A DNA stretch of 64,000 bases from Flavobacterium kayseriense (GTDB lineage: Bacteria > Bacteroidota > Bacteroidia > Flavobacteriales > Flavobacteriaceae), in assembly GCF_014305095.1 (NCBI RefSeq), contig NZ_JACRUI010000003.1, positions 124,001 to 188,000 on the forward strand, given 5' to 3'. Under the pieces are notes generated by a model that saw nothing but the letters and a program-made list of their open reading frames with translations, was not told the origin of the DNA and did not search any database. Of the stretch, positions 39,068 through 47,486 are shown piece by piece. Every line of letters begins with the position of its first letter. The stretch's first letter is position 1. The position numbers and the translations under genes were made by a program.

Positions 39068-39700
39068 ATGAAAAAAATACTATTCATGGTGTTGACAGCA
39101 CTAATATTGGCTGTAGTACCGTCCGCAAAAGCCCAATGGGTGGTTACAGACCCCACAAATCTGGCTCAGGGAATTGTTAACAGTGCCAATGAAATGGTAC
39201 AGACTTCATCCACGGTATCCAATGTTATTAAAAATTTCAAGGAAGTGGAAAAGGTATATAAACAGGGCAAAGAATACTATGATAAGTTGCAAGCTGTCAA
39301 CAATTTGGTGAAAGATGCCCGTAAGGTGCAGCAGACAGTACTGCTGGTTGGCGATGTTTCCGAAATGTATGTTCAGAATTTTGGCAAAATGATGAACGAT
39401 CCCAATTTTTCTCCTCAGGAATTGATGGCTATCGCCAATGGTTATGCAGCACTGCTCAACGAAAGTACAGCACTGCTGAAAGAGCTCAAACAGATCGTAA
39501 GCTCTTCCAGTTTGTCATTGAATGACAAAGAACGTATGGATATTATTGACCGTGTGTACAAAGAAGTGAAGGAATACCACAGCCTTGTACGCTATTACAC
39601 GAACAAAAATATCTCAGTAAGTTTTCTAAGGGCAAAAAAGCAGAACAATACTAAAAGAGTATTCGAACTCTACGGAACAGCTAACCAAAAATACTGGTAA
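39068..39700 (+). CDS. traI: TraI (DUF4141), exported VirB5-like T4SS protein
   Basis: A 210-residue protein with a clean signal peptide (MKKILFMVLTALILAVVPSAKA, cut before QW) and a long helical body (NEMVQTSSTVSNVIKNFKEVEKVYKQGKEYYDKLQ), the pattern of VirB5-type proteins. DUF4141 is the family found at this spot in CTnDOT-like tra operons. traJ starts 3 bp after the stop. Confidence 0.88.
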   Translation: MKKILFMVLTALILAVVPSAKAQWVVTDPTNLAQGIVNSANEMVQTSSTVSNVIKNFKEVEKVYKQGKEYYDKLQAVNNLVKDARKVQQTVLLVGDVSEMYVQNFGKMMNDPNFSPQELMAIANGYAALLNESTALLKELKQIVSSSSLSLNDKERMDIIDRVYKEVKEYHSLVRYYTNKNISVSFLRAKKQNNTKRVFELYGTANQKYW

Positions 39701-39703
39701 GTT

Positions 39704-40696
39704 ATGGAATTTAATAATCTTCACGAGGTTCTGCGCTCCTTGTACGATGAGATGATGCCACTGTCCGCAGATATGGCGGCAGTGGCTAAAGGAGTGGCTG
39801 GTCTGGGAGCTTTGTTCTATGTAGCTATTAAAGTATGGCAGGCACTAAGCCGTGCAGAGCCTATTGATATGTACCCTCTGCTCCGTCCTTTTGCATTGGG
39901 TCTTTGTATTATGTTTTTCCCGACCATGGTACTTGGAACCATCAATGCAGTGCTAAGCCCAGTGGTGCAGGGGACACATGCCATTCTCGAAAATCAGGTT
40001 CTTGACCTGAACGATTTGCAGGAAAAAAAAGATCTGCTGGAGCGTGAGGCAATGCTCCGCAACCCTGAAACCGCGTATCTGGCATCGAACGAAGAGTTCG
40101 ATAAAAAACTGGAAGAACTGGGTTGGTCGCCATCTGATTTGGTCACGATGTCGGGCATGTATATGGAAAGAGGGATGCACAGCATTGAGCAGTCCGTAAA
40201 AAACTGGTTCAGGGAATTGCTGGAAATTCTATTTCAGGCAGCTGCTCTAGTAATTGACACCATACGTACTTTCTTTTTAATTGTGTTGTCCATTTTGGGT
40301 CCGATAGCTTTTGCTATATCGGTTTGGGATGGTTTTCAATCCACACTTTCGCAATGGCTTACTCGATACGTTAGTGTATATCTATGGCTACCCGTTGCCG
40401 ACCTGTTCAGCTGCATGCTTGCCAAGATACAATCCCTGATTATAGAAAGGGATATCGAAATGCTTGCTGACCCGACTTTCATTCCCGATACGTCAAATAC
40501 CGTGTATGTGATTTTTATGATCATTGGCATTGTGGGATATTTTACTATCCCAACCGTGACAGGCTGGATTATTCAGGCTGGTGGGGCAGGGAATTTTACT
40601 CGTAATGTAAACCAAACCGCAATGAAAGCCGGAAATATTGCTGGAGCCGGAGCTGGCTCGGCAGCAGGAAATATTGGCGGGCAATTACTCAAATAA
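39704..40696 (+). CDS. traJ: TraJ, VirB6/TrbL-like polytopic membrane protein
   Basis: A 330-residue channel protein. It has about six to seven hydrophobic segments: MAAVAKGVAGLGALFYVAIKVW; FALGLCIMFFPTMVLGTINAV; FQAAALVIDTIRTFFLIVLSILGPIAFAISVWDG; WLTRYVSVYLWLPVADLFSCMLA; YVIFMIIGIVGYFTIPTVTGWII. The C-terminus is small-residue-rich (AGNIAGAGAGSAAGNIGG). This is the TraJ/VirB6 signature and length in Bacteroidota. It is likely part of the inner-membrane pore and sits in order between traI and traK. Confidence 0.9.
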   Translation: MEFNNLHEVLRSLYDEMMPLSADMAAVAKGVAGLGALFYVAIKVWQALSRAEPIDMYPLLRPFALGLCIMFFPTMVLGTINAVLSPVVQGTHAILENQVLDLNDLQEKKDLLEREAMLRNPETAYLASNEEFDKKLEELGWSPSDLVTMSGMYMERGMHSIEQSVKNWFRELLEILFQAAALVIDTIRTFFLIVLSILGPIAFAISVWDGFQSTLSQWLTRYVSVYLWLPVADLFSCMLAKIQSLIIERDIEMLADPTFIPDTSNTVYVIFMIIGIVGYFTIPTVTGWIIQAGGAGNFTRNVNQTAMKAGNIAGAGAGSAAGNIGGQLLK

Positions 40697-40720
40697 TGTA
40701 GAACGATTAATCAGTAAAAA

Positions 40721-41344
40721 ATGGAATTTAAAACGCTAAGAAATATCGAAAACAGTTTTCGCCAAATCAGGTTGTACGCTCTTGTATTTGCCGTTCTCTG
40801 CATCAGTGTTGCAGGATATGCAGTATGGCAATCTTACCGCTTTGCAGAAGAACAGCGCCAGAAGATCTATGTACTGGACAATGGCAAATCACTAATGCTG
40901 GCACTTGCACAGGATGCGTCCATCAACCGACCGGTCGAAGCAAGGGAACATGTAAGACGTTTTCACGAACTGTTCTTTACGCTGGCTCCCGATAAAAATG
41001 CTATCGAAAGTAATATGAGCCGGGCGTTTAACCTTGCCGATAAAAGTGCTTTTGATTATTACAAAGACCTTTCGGAAAAGGGATATTACAACCGTATTAT
41101 ATCGGGCAACGTACAGCAACGTATCGAAGTAGATAGTGTGGTCTGCAATTTCGACACCTATCCCTATGCGGCACGTACCTATGCCAGACAGTTCATCATC
41201 CGTTCCAGTAATGTGACCAAACGTAATCTGGTTACTTCCTGTTTTCTTGTGAACTCTGTCCGTTCGGACAATAACCCGCAGGGCTTCAATATCGAAAAGT
41301 TTACTGTTGTGGAAAACAAAGATATAGAGGTCATTGAACGCTAA
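40721..41344 (+). CDS. traK: TraK, VirB8-like bitopic membrane protein
   Basis: A 207-residue protein with a cytoplasmic start (EFKTLRNIENSFRQIR), one TM segment (LYALVFAVLCISVAGYAVWQSY) and a periplasmic domain (about 45-207) with the TraK features LALAQDASINRPVEAREHVRRFHELFFTLAPD and FDTYPYAARTYARQ. Such proteins resemble VirB8 and bridge the inner-membrane complex to the core. It continues the tra order; traL is 11 bp downstream. Confidence 0.9.
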   Translation: MEFKTLRNIENSFRQIRLYALVFAVLCISVAGYAVWQSYRFAEEQRQKIYVLDNGKSLMLALAQDASINRPVEAREHVRRFHELFFTLAPDKNAIESNMSRAFNLADKSAFDYYKDLSEKGYYNRIISGNVQQRIEVDSVVCNFDTYPYAARTYARQFIIRSSNVTKRNLVTSCFLVNSVRSDNNPQGFNIEKFTVVENKDIEVIER

Positions 41345-41355
41345 AAACGTAGGAT

Positions 41356-41577
41356 ATGAAAAAATTACGAACTGATATGGACAATTGGTTTGAGAAACTG
41401 GATGAACGTTGGCGAACACTGCCTTTAAGAAAACAGCACAAGTACACGCTTTACTTTTTTGCGGGGTATCTGTTGCTTAGCGCAGGGGTTATTTTCAAAG
41501 TATGGTATGATACCAGCAAGTCCAATAACGATATGGTCATTGAGCATATCGAAAATCCTGTTTTCAAAAAGAAATGA
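41356..41577 (+). CDS. traL: TraL-like small single-TM transfer protein
   Basis: A 73-residue protein with a charged N-terminus (MDNWFEKLDERWRTLPLRKQHKYTLY), one TM segment (YFFAGYLLLSAGVIFKVWY) and a short periplasmic tail. Size, topology and place between traK and traM identify it as the TraL equivalent; the role is unknown. A 7-bp hairpin (TCCTGCA/TGCAGGA, 41580-41597) lies just after the stop and may protect or tune the mRNA between traL and traM. Confidence 0.75.
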   Translation: MKKLRTDMDNWFEKLDERWRTLPLRKQHKYTLYFFAGYLLLSAGVIFKVWYDTSKSNNDMVIEHIENPVFKKK

Positions 41578-41629
41578 AGTCCTGCACTCTTGCAGGATAC
41601 AGTATCAACAATTTTAAAAAATGACATTC

Positions 41630-42958
41630 ATGAAAGAAAATGAGAATAAAAAAACGGTTGTTCGGGTAACGGAAGGTAACCCAGCAGCAACCGAAGATGT
41701 TTTGCAAGAAAGTACACAGAACAAAGCCCAAAAGCTTAAAAAACCACTTATATTCGGTTTGATGGGTGTTGTGTTCATCGGCTGTATGTACTTGATATTT
41801 AAACCGTCTTCCGAGAAAAAGGAAATCGATAAAATCGGACTGAACGAGGTTGTACCTCAGGCTACTGGCGCAGGAATGCCTGCCGATAAGGGTAAGGCAT
41901 ACGAGGAGGAAATGCTAGAACGTAAGAATCAGGAAAAGAGGAACGCTCTCACATCTCTTTCTGATTACTGGAATACCGACGAAAATGTAGAAGCGGAGGA
42001 GGAGCTACCTAAAGAAGAAGAAAGCTACAGCAGTGCCAACGGATCTGGAAAACAAAGTAATCCCGCTTTAAACAGTTACCGCAACGTGCAAAGCACATTA
42101 GGCTCTTTCTATAAGGACGATAATTCTGAGACGCAGGAACTCCGCAAGCAATTGGAAGAATTAAAGGAAAAACTGGCTGAGAAAGACGTTCCAGCCAAAG
42201 TAACGGTTGATGATCAATTAGCATTGATGGAGAAATCCTATCAGATGGCTGCAAAATATCTTCCTTCAGGTACAAATATGGGGGAAGTTGTACCTGCCAA
42301 TGATGCTGTTTCTAAGTCGTCTTCATCTACACAAAAAGAGCAGTTCGTGGCATTCACTTCTGCAAGAAAGAACACCGTATCTGCCTTGTACCGTGAGCCT
42401 AACGATAGTGCCTTTTTAGCAGATTGGAGTCAAAACAAGAACAGCGGTTTTTATACTGCCAGTGCTTTAGAACAAGTGGTACAACCCAAAAACAGTATTA
42501 AAGCCTGTGTACAGGAAACGCAGACCATTATTGGTGAAACTGGAGTACGATTACGGTTACTGGAACCCGCCCAAACGCCTAATCGTAGCATTCCCAAAGG
42601 AACAATTTTAACGGCTAATGCCAAACTTGAGGGAGGACGTTTACAGCTCAAAGTTACTTCCATAGAACTGGACGGAAATATCCTCCCGGTTGATATTACG
42701 GTTTATGATCTGGACGGTCAGCAGGGTTTGTATGTGCCGTATTCGCCCGAAATGAATGCCCTTGGCGAAATGGCTGGCAATATGAGCCAGCAATCCGGGA
42801 CGAGCCTGATGCTTACCCAATCGGCAGGACAACAGGTTGCCGCTGATTTGAGCCGTGGTGTAGTACAGGGCATTTCGGGCTATTTCTCCAAAAAAGTGAA
42901 GACACCGAAAGTTACCTTAAAGGCAGGGCATCAACTGTTCCTTGTTTCCAAAAAATAA
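41630..42958 (+). CDS. traM: TraM, VirB10-like conjugative transposon protein
   Basis: I prefer the ATG at 41630 (MKENENKKTVVRVTEG, the family's usual start) over 41621; this gives about 442 residues. A cytoplasmic N-terminus is followed by one TM segment (LIFGLMGVVFIGCMYLIFKPS), a Glu/Lys-rich linker with a coiled coil (TQELRKQLEELKEKLAEK), and a C-terminal domain with AQTPNRSIPKGTILTANAKLEG and ITSIELDG-like strands (VTSIELDGNILPVDITVYDLDGQQG), typical of TraM/VirB10. It should span the envelope as part of the core complex with TraN and TraO. Confidence 0.9.
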   Translation: MKENENKKTVVRVTEGNPAATEDVLQESTQNKAQKLKKPLIFGLMGVVFIGCMYLIFKPSSEKKEIDKIGLNEVVPQATGAGMPADKGKAYEEEMLERKNQEKRNALTSLSDYWNTDENVEAEEELPKEEESYSSANGSGKQSNPALNSYRNVQSTLGSFYKDDNSETQELRKQLEELKEKLAEKDVPAKVTVDDQLALMEKSYQMAAKYLPSGTNMGEVVPANDAVSKSSSSTQKEQFVAFTSARKNTVSALYREPNDSAFLADWSQNKNSGFYTASALEQVVQPKNSIKACVQETQTIIGETGVRLRLLEPAQTPNRSIPKGTILTANAKLEGGRLQLKVTSIELDGNILPVDITVYDLDGQQGLYVPYSPEMNALGEMAGNMSQQSGTSLMLTQSAGQQVAADLSRGVVQGISGYFSKKVKTPKVTLKAGHQLFLVSKK

Positions 42959-42983
42959 TGTTAAACATAAATAGAATTAAACA

Positions 42984-43877
42984 ATGAAAAATTACTTAAA
43001 AACCTTTTGGGCATTTGCCATGATTATTGGCTTTGCAGTATCCTCTTTTGCACAGGACAGCGCAATAACTCCTCTTGCTTTGGGTAAGATAGAACCGTAC
43101 CTTATGGAAGTTACTTATGACAAGACTTCGCATCTGATTTTCCCGACCGCTATCCGCTACGTGGATCTGGGCAGTGAATACTTGATTGCAGGAAAAGCAG
43201 AAGATGCCGAAAATGTACTACGTGTAAAAGCATCGGTAAAAGAATTTGAACCGGAAACCAATTTTTCGGTAATTACCAATGACGGCCATTTTTACAGTTT
43301 CAATGTGAATTACAGCTCATCCCCGGAGGTGTTGAGTTATGACCTGCTAACAATGCAAAAGACAGAGGACAAGGCTAATGGAAGTGATGTACTTTTTGAA
43401 GAGTTGGGTAACAACTCACCATCTCTGGCAGGCTTGTTACTGGAAACAATTTACAAAAACGATAAAAGCATTGTAAAGCATATCGGGGCGAAAAGTTTCG
43501 GCATACAGTTTCTCCTGAAAGGAATTTACATCCATAATGGTAAATACTATTTCCATACGGAACTCGCAAACCGTACCAATGTTCCTTTCCAGATTGATTT
43601 TATAAATTTCAAAGTGATGGATAAAAAGATTGCCAAGCGAACCGTGGTGCAGGAAAGACCAATGATGCCATTACGCACTTACAAGCCGCTGGACGAGATT
43701 GGTGGGAAAATGACCGAACAAAATGTGTTTCTGTTGAATCAGTTTACCATTGCCGATGACAAAGTGTTATTAATTGAGATTTTCGAGAAGAATGGGGGCA
43801 GAAATCAAACACTTCAGATAGAAAATTCAGATTTGATCAAGGCTCGCTTGATTAACAATATGCATCTAAAATTTTAG
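42984..43877 (+). CDS. traN: TraN (DUF4138), VirB9-like periplasmic core protein
   Basis: A 297-residue protein with a signal peptide (LKTFWAFAMIIGFAVSSFAQ). The DUF4138 body has the VirB9-like N-terminal pattern VTYDKTSHLIFPTAIRYVDLGS...GKAEDAENVLRVKA and a C-terminal half with GIYIHNGKYYFHTELANRTNVPF. By order and fold type it pairs with TraM (VirB10) and TraO in the outer part of the channel. traO follows after 27 bp. Confidence 0.9.
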   Translation: MKNYLKTFWAFAMIIGFAVSSFAQDSAITPLALGKIEPYLMEVTYDKTSHLIFPTAIRYVDLGSEYLIAGKAEDAENVLRVKASVKEFEPETNFSVITNDGHFYSFNVNYSSSPEVLSYDLLTMQKTEDKANGSDVLFEELGNNSPSLAGLLLETIYKNDKSIVKHIGAKSFGIQFLLKGIYIHNGKYYFHTELANRTNVPFQIDFINFKVMDKKIAKRTVVQERPMMPLRTYKPLDEIGGKMTEQNVFLLNQFTIADDKVLLIEIFEKNGGRNQTLQIENSDLIKARLINNMHLKF

Positions 43878-43904
43878 TAATCCATTAAACGTAATAACAG
43901 AAAA

Positions 43905-44465
43905 ATGAAAAAGTATATTTATACGATGATGTTTGCCTTTATGGGTATTACTATCGCACAGGCACAACGAATGTTGCCTAAACAGAAAGGATTGGAAGTA
44001 AACGCAGGAACTCTATCTAATAATAATCCTAGCAGGAACTACTACTTTAATATAGGTATGACCGTAAACGGTAACAACGGCAATTATAAGCTTTGGGCTT
44101 TGGAATATACCCATCAATATTATGGATACAAAGATCTCGGTATACCGAACGAAACCTATACAGCCGAAGGCGGTTACAGTTTCTTCCTGCTGGGTGATAC
44201 CCGTAAGAACATTACCCTGAATGCAGCAATAACTGGTGTACTGGGTTATGAAAGCATTAACCGTGGCGAAGCTTTGTTGTATGACGGGGCAAAAATACTG
44301 ACTGAGGACAATTTCATTTACGGGGCAGGCGGACGGCTGTCTTTTGAAACATACTTGTCCGACCGTTTTGTGATGATTCTTCAGGGTCGCACAAAAGTTT
44401 TGTGGGGTACGGATCTGGAACAGTTCCGACCTTCAGCCGGTCTGGGATTGAGGATTAACTTTTAA
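43905..44465 (+). CDS. traO: TraO, conjugative transposon outer-envelope protein
   Basis: A 186-residue exported protein. The signal peptide (YIYTMMFAFMGITIAQAQ) is followed by a beta-rich body with alternating aromatic strands (RNYYFNIGMTVNGNNGNYKLWALEYTHQYYGYKD; AEGGYSFFLLGDTRKNITLNAAITGVLGYE) ending LGLRINF, which suggests a small outer-membrane barrel. This matches TraO of CTnDOT-like elements in size and order. It is the second-last tra gene. Confidence 0.88.
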   Translation: MKKYIYTMMFAFMGITIAQAQRMLPKQKGLEVNAGTLSNNNPSRNYYFNIGMTVNGNNGNYKLWALEYTHQYYGYKDLGIPNETYTAEGGYSFFLLGDTRKNITLNAAITGVLGYESINRGEALLYDGAKILTEDNFIYGAGGRLSFETYLSDRFVMILQGRTKVLWGTDLEQFRPSAGLGLRINF

Positions 44466-44483
44466 CTTTTAAAATATAAAACA

Positions 44484-44924
44484 ATGATAGCATTTTTCAA
44501 TAAATTCAAAATTGGCTTACTGCCAATGTATGTATTATTGGCAATCCTGATAAATTCTGTTACATCCTGTGGCAAAGACGAATTGGAAATACAAGATGAT
44601 TTCCCTTTTGAGGTAAAGGTGATGCCAGTACCCAAAGAAATTGCTAATGGCAATTCCGTTGAGATTAGGCTTACGATACAGCCAACCGGTAATTACAGTA
44701 ACACACAATATTTTATTCGTTACTTCCAATTTGACGGACAAGGAACTTTGCATTATTACGATGAACCTCCGTATCTGCCCAACGATTTGTATCCGTTGCG
44801 GGCTAAGCAATTCAGGTTGTATTATACTTCGGGCTCCACCGTCTCCCAATCCTTTGATGTATGGATTTCGGATAATTTCGGGAACGAAAGGCAGTTGAAC
44901 TTTGAGTTTAACAGTAGCGATTAA
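44484..44924 (+). CDS. traQ: TraQ-like DUF3872 lipoprotein
   Basis: A 146-residue lipoprotein with lipobox Cys29 (SVTSC-GKDELEIQDDFPFEVKVMPVPKEI). The DUF3872 domain follows, with IRLTIQPTGNYSNTQYFIRYFQFDGQGTL and DLYPLRAKQFRLYYTS, a predicted beta-sandwich. In CTnDOT the gene after traO/P is traQ; no traP primase is present here. It closes the tra operon, and a strong hairpin lies 48 bp downstream. Confidence 0.85.
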   Translation: MIAFFNKFKIGLLPMYVLLAILINSVTSCGKDELEIQDDFPFEVKVMPVPKEIANGNSVEIRLTIQPTGNYSNTQYFIRYFQFDGQGTLHYYDEPPYLPNDLYPLRAKQFRLYYTSGSTVSQSFDVWISDNFGNERQLNFEFNSSD

Positions 44925-44972
44925 CTGCCAGGTATTCGTTTACGTTTATATTATAAACATTTGCATTTAATC

Positions 44973-45003
44973 ACAACCCGAAGTTGATCTTCGGGTTGTT
45001 TCA
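44973..45003. terminator. Terminator of the tra operon
   Basis: A perfect 11-bp stem ACAACCCGAAG (44973-44983) with CTTCGGGTTGT (44989-44999) and a 5-nt loop, followed by TTTCATTT. It is GC-rich against an AT-rich background and stands 48 bp after the last tra gene. Confidence 0.85.
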
Positions 45004-45141
45004 TTTCCTGTTTTCCAGACGTATCTATAATACAAACATTGGATAACTCCATAAACCTTACTATCTTTAAATAAAATATAGAAAAAAGACTTTACGAAAG
45101 AGGATATTATTTCAGTGATAAAGTAATTTAACTGCATTCCT

Positions 45142-45690
45142 ATGAAAGATGTTATAGCACGTACCAATAGATTTTATATCGAAATGTCCCGAAGAGTACT
45201 TTCTGAAAAGGAATATGATGTATTGCTGAAGCTCCTGATAGAAAAAATGACACTACAGGAAGTGGCCTCCATTTATGGGGTCACCGGTGAAAGCATCCGC
45301 CAAATTTACGAAAGTACATATAAAAAAGTACAGAGCGTAACCCAGTTACTTGCTGAAATTGAATACTATAAGCAAAAATTAGAACAGTTAAAATATGACT
45401 TTAAATGCGAGACCAAGCAAATCAAAAAAAGTAAAAATAATACTGAAATTGTCCTGCATATAATGCTTTATGAAAGCCATTTTCCTTTTAGTAAGAGAAT
45501 GCATAACATGTTCGAGGTTTTGGATATTCAAACCATAGGACAACTAGCCGAAATACCTCTAAAAAGTTTTGGGTGTTTCAGGGGATTTAAAGAACAGTGC
45601 AAAAAAGAACTGACCGCATTTATAGAGTTTGAAAACATTGAACATCTTTTTGAGGGTTTTTCTGTGTGGAAAAAACAGCCAATCCAGTAA
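45142..45690 (+). CDS. Sigma-region-4-like HTH protein with RNA polymerase alpha-CTD-like C-terminus
   Basis: A 182-residue DNA-binding protein. Residues about 36-62 (MTLQEVASIYGVTGESIRQIYESTYKKV) read as sigma region 4. A coiled coil (about 66-100) follows. Residues about 114-162 (PFSKRMHNMFEVLDIQTIGQLAEI...FRGFKEQCKKELTAFI) resemble the helix-hairpin-helix of the RNA polymerase alpha C-terminal domain (…RLxxxxIxTVGDLxxx…xGxKSLxEIxxxL). No sigma region 2 is present, so it is not a full sigma factor. It may act as a promoter-contacting activator or decoy for ICE genes. It stands alone between the tra terminator and the convergent PRTRC cassette. Confidence 0.75.
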   Translation: MKDVIARTNRFYIEMSRRVLSEKEYDVLLKLLIEKMTLQEVASIYGVTGESIRQIYESTYKKVQSVTQLLAEIEYYKQKLEQLKYDFKCETKQIKKSKNNTEIVLHIMLYESHFPFSKRMHNMFEVLDIQTIGQLAEIPLKSFGCFRGFKEQCKKELTAFIEFENIEHLFEGFSVWKKQPIQ

Positions 45691-45898
45691 TTTGGAATGA
45701 CAGAAAATCCAGTTATAGTAAGGCGACGTTCTTTTGCTTCTTTTCTTTGGTGGCTGATGTGGAAAGAAAAGAAGTCGGCTGAAACAACGAAAGGGATAAT
45801 GAATATCCCTTAGAAATAAGATTCCAACCTGTTTGGTAAAATGCGGAGTGAGGAAGTGCGAAAGGTGCATTTTGGTAAAGTGGTTGCACCGATTTGGC

Positions 45899-45941
45899 GC
45901 AAAAAGACTGTCCCGACCATCAGAAGGGAGTGTCTTTTTGC
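45899..45941. terminator. Bidirectional hairpin between the sigma4-like gene and the PRTRC operon
   Basis: GCAAAAAGAC (45899-45908) pairs with GTCTTTTTGC (45932-45941), with an inner TCCC/GGGA pair. The arms are A-rich on the left and T-rich on the right, so the hairpin can work in both directions between convergent genes. A smaller 8-bp hairpin (AAGGGATA/TATCCCTT) lies at 45791-45811. The rest of 45691-45957 has no gene I can support. Confidence 0.65.
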
Positions 45942-45957
45942 CGCCCGATTTTGACTA

Positions 45958-46764
45958 TCAGGCGACTTTTATGGGATGGGTGCGAAAGTCCTTTAGATTG
46001 TGAAAAAATCCCCTGTACGGTGTCATACCATGCCGAAATAAGTTCCATAAAAGGGAGCATCCCATTTGGGTTAAAGAGGAATTGATAAACAAATCCTGTT
46101 TCTCAAGTGCTTCTGCTAAACTGCAGCTTGGCGTGTCATCCTCTTGTTCGGACTGCTTTAATAACTCTCCAAATTCTTCGGTAATCATTGGCAGGCTTGC
46201 CACCGTTTCGTATTTCTCCGAATTGGGTTGATGAATGTTTCCTATGGTAGACAGCAACACTTGTCCTGTATGCTGGCTATTGCCAAAATCCAGCCAATAT
46301 TTCGGTTCGTCCCTGTGGTGTCTGCGGTTGCCTATTTCTTTCAGTATTTCAGCAACGCCAAACCTTGCCTGTACATTATCCACGCAGGTAATGTAAATAG
46401 TTGCCTGTGCTTCTTCGGGTATTCTGCCCGAACTGTCCTTTTCAAACTTTGCGGTTTCGGCTTTCCAATTCGTCCCTGAAAAGCGGTTTACACGGTTGAT
46501 TAGTGCAACGGACTTGTACAAGCCTGTTTCACTCTCTGCAAAACGCTGTCTTCCTAAATTGGCATTGGTTACAGTATCATCATCCCATAGGCGGACACGT
46601 AAGCCTGCGTGTCCCAATTCGATTAAGCTGTGGTTCATTTCCATTAAAGCGGTCAGAACCTTTGAGCCTGTCCCACCTGCACCGATTAAGTTTACCGTAA
46701 TGGGATTGGTAGGGCTTATCAGATAGTTATCGGTAAAATGTACTTTTAGTTTCTCGGTATTCAT
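45958..46764 (-). CDS. PRTRC system ThiF family protein (E1-like adenylyltransferase fold)
   Basis: I use the ATG at 46764 (268 residues); the GTG at 46767 is one codon earlier. The N-terminal Rossmann region VNLIGAGGTGSKVLTALMEM binds nucleotide, LWDDDTVTNANLGRQRF is the E1/ThiF segment with acid and Arg, and TIYITCVDNVQARFGVAEIL is the next strand. ThiF/E1 proteins adenylate a C-terminal glycine of a ubiquitin-like partner, but no such partner is recognisable here, so the substrate of PRTRC ThiF is open. Its start overlaps the stop of the B gene by one base (TGATG). It is the last gene of the minus-strand cassette. Confidence 0.88.
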   Translation of the reverse strand: MNTEKLKVHFTDNYLISPTNPITVNLIGAGGTGSKVLTALMEMNHSLIELGHAGLRVRLWDDDTVTNANLGRQRFAESETGLYKSVALINRVNRFSGTNWKAETAKFEKDSSGRIPEEAQATIYITCVDNVQARFGVAEILKEIGNRRHHRDEPKYWLDFGNSQHTGQVLLSTIGNIHQPNSEKYETVASLPMITEEFGELLKQSEQEDDTPSCSLAEALEKQDLFINSSLTQMGCSLLWNLFRHGMTPYRGFFHNLKDFRTHPIKVA

Positions 46765-47486
46765 CACAATAGATTTTTAATGGTTTTGTTGTTCTTTTTC
46801 AATACATCATTAGGAAAGGCTTCGCTAGTTTCAATCAATTTTTTCCAAAGGCTTACGCAATTCCCTTTTATGGGACTGTGTTCTCCTAATAGATGGCTGA
46901 AATAGCTATTAAAAAAGTAGTCTTCCCAAGCACTTATAAATTCCTCCACGGAAGCGGAATTTTTAATGTCTATACTTACAGTTCCCATACACACTTTACC
47001 GTCTTCATAAATGTTGAAGAAAGGAGCAAAATACAATGGTGTATTTTCTGTTGGTCTTCTGTCAGTAGTAATAGCAAATAGTGCTAGGCTGTTTTTACTG
47101 GCATACCAAAGCATTGATGGTACATGTGCTTTGCCGTTGGGTATGCCCAAACCCTTCACAAAATAAAATTGCTGTTTCTGTGCTTTGGTGTACCAAAGTA
47201 CCGTGCCTTTTTCGCTCGGATTGATATGCAATATATTGGTCGGTAAAATTCCTTTTGGCTTTAAAAAGGCTTTGTCCTTTTCTTTGTCGGTGTGTAACGC
47301 CTTTGCTAACACTTTAGCTTCATTTACGGTCAATGGATGGGCATTGACAGGATTTCCGTTTTTGTCCATATCAAAATGCTCCACGTACATATTGGTATTC
47401 GTTCCTTTGGTTTGATAAAAAACCAATGCGGATTTTGGGTGGTAAAGCGTTCCAAAATTCTCAGTTATGTCATTTATGTTGTTCAT
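46764..47486 (-). CDS. PRTRC system protein B
   Basis: A 240-residue protein with the PRTRC-B pattern: an early YHPKSALVFYQTKG, the repeated AKVLAKALHTDKEKDKAFLKPKGILPTNILHINPSEKGTVLWYTKAQKQQFYF, then VPSMLWYASKNSLALFAI and LYFAPFFNIYEDGKVCMGTVSIDI. PRTRC (ParB-related, ThiF-related cassette) is known from plasmids and ICEs, and its function is unknown. B is translationally coupled to its neighbours: 4-bp overlap with the F-position gene and 1-bp overlap with ThiF, so a joint complex is plausible. Confidence 0.85.
   Translation of the reverse strand: MNNINDITENFGTLYHPKSALVFYQTKGTNTNMYVEHFDMDKNGNPVNAHPLTVNEAKVLAKALHTDKEKDKAFLKPKGILPTNILHINPSEKGTVLWYTKAQKQQFYFVKGLGIPNGKAHVPSMLWYASKNSLALFAITTDRRPTENTPLYFAPFFNIYEDGKVCMGTVSIDIKNSASVEEFISAWEDYFFNSYFSHLLGEHSPIKGNCVSLWKKLIETSEAFPNDVLKKNNKTIKNLL

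Noticed and set aside
39181..39195. AGTGCCAA word in traI (and similar words in traM) as extra copies of the oriT-side repeat
   Set aside because: These are single words inside conserved codons for Ser-Ala-Asn and similar, without the 10-bp spacing seen at 29261-29288; chance is enough.
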